NCBI GenBank assembly: GCA_003235365.1
Contig: QJWJ01000133.1
Span: 57,065-121,064 of the forward strand
Reading direction: 5' to 3'
Length of the DNA: 64,000 bases
DNA from: Deltaproteobacteria bacterium
Lineage (GTDB): Bacteria > Myxococcota_A > Polyangia > Polyangiales > Polyangiaceae
The translations under genes and the position numbers were made by a program. Every line of letters begins with the position of its first letter. Position 1 is the first letter of the stretch. Positions 62,902 through 64,000 of the stretch are shown one piece after another. Under the pieces are notes generated by a model that had not been told where the DNA came from, did not search any database, and saw nothing but the letters and a program-made list of their open reading frames with translations.

Positions 62902-62924
62902 GCGGCAATCATGTTGATTGCCGC
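62902..62924 (+). terminator. Perfect hairpin after the GH43 gene
   Basis: GCGGCAATCA, loop TGT, TGATTGCCGC: a perfect 10-base stem with a three-base loop, 45 bases past the GH43 stop. It may be a terminator or the first half of a tandem terminator with the hairpin at 62930. Confidence 0.6.
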
Positions 62925-62929
62925 ACGTG

Positions 62930-62973
62930 GCCCCGAGAAACGCCCTCACCCCGCTGGGGCGATTTTTCGGGGC
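62930..62973 (+). terminator. Hairpin with T-rich arm after the GH43 gene
   Basis: GCCCCGAGAAACGCCC pairs with GGGCGATTTTTCGGGGC with a few mismatches; the descending arm carries TTTTT. It directly follows the perfect hairpin, so the two form a probable double terminator. Confidence 0.6.
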
Positions 62974-63832
62974 ATTTCCGTGCACAGGCAAGCGGCTCGG
63001 CGCCCCAGGGCCGCGGCTACCGCGCGTCGAGGCTCCCGCGCCACGGGTCACGAACGGTCGCGTCCCGAACGACGCCTCACACACGCATCCCGACATCCGC
63101 GTCGTGTGAAACAAGAGCGGACCGCAGGCCGGAAATGTCGGACCGCGCGCAAGGAGCGCCCGAACGAATCGGGCATCGGCAACTGTTCACGAAAGGGCGC
63201 GCCGGATTCCCTTTCCAGCTCAAAGTTGCACAAAAGCAGCGTGACGTCCGGATGCCGAGAAGGATCCTCCAGCGGAGGCCATGAACAGCTAGTAATGACC
63301 GACTCGACCCTCGCAGGCAGACCTACAAGCCCGGTGCGCGCCGGGTTCGCGGTTCGGACAGCGCGTACGGCTCGAGTTGCCCCGCGTGTCTGCGTGGTGC
63401 CACACCATCGAAGAGGAGCAGCAAGCTAACCACAATCATCGCGATTGCAATGTGGGCTGAGGATAAACGCCTGCTCGAGGTCGAGCGGAGCTTCGGCAAC
63501 GGAGCTCGGGGCGTTGAAGGGTATTCTGAGCACGCGGTTCGTTTCGAGACGGTCGAATGCCTGAACGGCAGGGGAGTTCGACCTCACTCGCTTGTCACAA
63601 TCAGCGCCAAACTGGCGCTCGAGGCCTTTTCTGTGGGGCTCGCGTCGACGACTGCGTTCGAGCTCGTGTTCGAAGAAAGTGAACCAACGTGGAAGTGTTG
63701 TCTGGGACGGCCCGTAGTTTGCCATTCATCGGTGACTCAGCGCGCACTTTGGGGCATGCTGCGGTAGTTCCCCTGCACTCGCATGACTTCCGCCCCAATC
63801 GTCGTTCGCTCGCTCGCCCCCTGGAGGAGAGC

Positions 63833-64000
63833 ATGAAGTCGTCGCCCACACTACCGACGACGGACGGTGCCCAGGAGCGTCACTTGGACGCCACGGAATT
63901 GTTTGCGGAACACGCACAGTTCGTCGCGAAGTTCCTGTGGCGCATGGGAGCTCCCAACAACGAGATCGAAGACCTGGTTCAGGACGTGTTCCTGATCGCC
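63833..64000 (+). CDS. ECF-type RNA polymerase sigma factor, N-terminal part (3' end outside window)
   Basis: The first 56 codons from an ATG with GGAGG upstream (63823-63827). After a polar lead (MKSSPTLPTTDGAQERHLD), LFAEHAQFVAKFLWRMGA and NNEIEDLVQDVFLIA are the sigma-70 region 2.1-2.2 signature (E-D-L-V-Q-D-V-F). It runs off the right edge. The group and any anti-sigma factor cannot be judged. Confidence 0.88.
   Translation, partial: MKSSPTLPTTDGAQERHLDATELFAEHAQFVAKFLWRMGAPNNEIEDLVQDVFLIA

Larger units (their letters stand above)
62857..63832. other. Long intergenic region with two terminator hairpins
   Basis: About 975 bases without a gene that I can support. It begins with two hairpins (listed separately), then has GC-rich sequence to about 63300 and less GC-rich sequence to about 63780. 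Short open frames on both strands near 63430-63770 lack ribosome sites and recognisable patterns. It may contain the promoter region of the ECF sigma factor gene. Confidence 0.35.

Noticed and set aside
63426..63767. Two overlapping small open frames on opposite strands before the ECF sigma gene
   Set aside because: No ribosome sites, no motif and no hydrophobic pattern; treated as non-coding.

Overview
This is a GC-rich, densely coding chromosomal window. Its gene content points to a deltaproteobacterial-lineage myxobacterium (Myxococcota, probably Polyangia/Sorangiineae-like). The supporting signs are an FHA-plus-sigma54 activator pair, a membrane Ser/Thr kinase, many secreted lipoproteins with Cys-rich DUF4215-type repeats and a fibro-slime domain, a DUF1592/DUF1588 plus DUF1552 pair, a TonB-domain/TonB-receptor fusion, and long Pro/Glu-rich disordered linkers. 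The taxonomic call is an inference from gene families; no rRNA is present.

Layout. 1-5.4 kb is a replication/chaperone block: the 3' end of grpE, dnaK, a non-coding stretch with four DnaA-box-like 9-mers (candidate oriC), and dnaA on the minus strand. 5.4-10.7 kb carries two outer-membrane beta-barrel proteins, an unknown cytoplasmic protein, a solitary CcmE-type haem chaperone with a CxxxY haem site, and hemE. 11-14.3 kb is the DUF1592-family haem lipoprotein/DUF1552 Tat-protein operon, followed by tRNA-Gln(UUG). 14.9-23.7 kb is mostly housekeeping: a Skp/OmpH-like chaperone, a GlcD-type flavoprotein, a 58-residue zinc ribbon divergent from an Nramp relative, LolA, RuvC, a YhbY-type RNA-binding protein, oligoribonuclease, TcdA and TatD.

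23.8-30.3 kb is a signalling block: a winged-helix regulator with a degenerate receiver, a transmembrane Ser/Thr kinase coupled to a TPR-like envelope protein, an FHA-sigma54 activator without a DNA-binding domain, and an envelope beta-barrel protein. 30.4-33.2 kb holds the agmatine-to-putrescine genes aguB-aguA and an alpha/beta hydrolase. 33.2-37.9 kb is an unusual cluster: a lipoprotein joining Cys-rich repeats to a ferritin-like di-iron domain, a coupled 22-Cys lipoprotein, and a divergent TonB-dependent receptor with its own TonB C-terminal domain. 38-44.2 kb has a second FHA-sigma54 activator (with HTH), a DUF898/M48 protease pair, and a divergent DJ-1/PfpI enzyme and GlxA-type regulator. 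44.3-64 kb is an accessory region: a secreted S74-domain protein, a GH13 enzyme, large Cys-rich and disordered proteins, a START-domain protein, a di-haem peroxidase, a GH43-CBM6 lipoprotein, three decayed gene fragments (RCC1, HDOD, potassium channel), and the first 56 codons of an ECF sigma factor at the right edge.

How the parts connect. The strongest functional links are the ATGA or GTGA overlaps within pairs (DUF1592-DUF1552, kinase-TPR, aguB-aguA, V4R-like-disordered protein) and the one-base gap between the two Cys-rich lipoproteins. The kinase and the FHA activators form a plausible phospho-dependent sigma54 circuit, but no phosphorylation partner can be proven from sequence. All gene boundaries and functions were read by eye without database searches.
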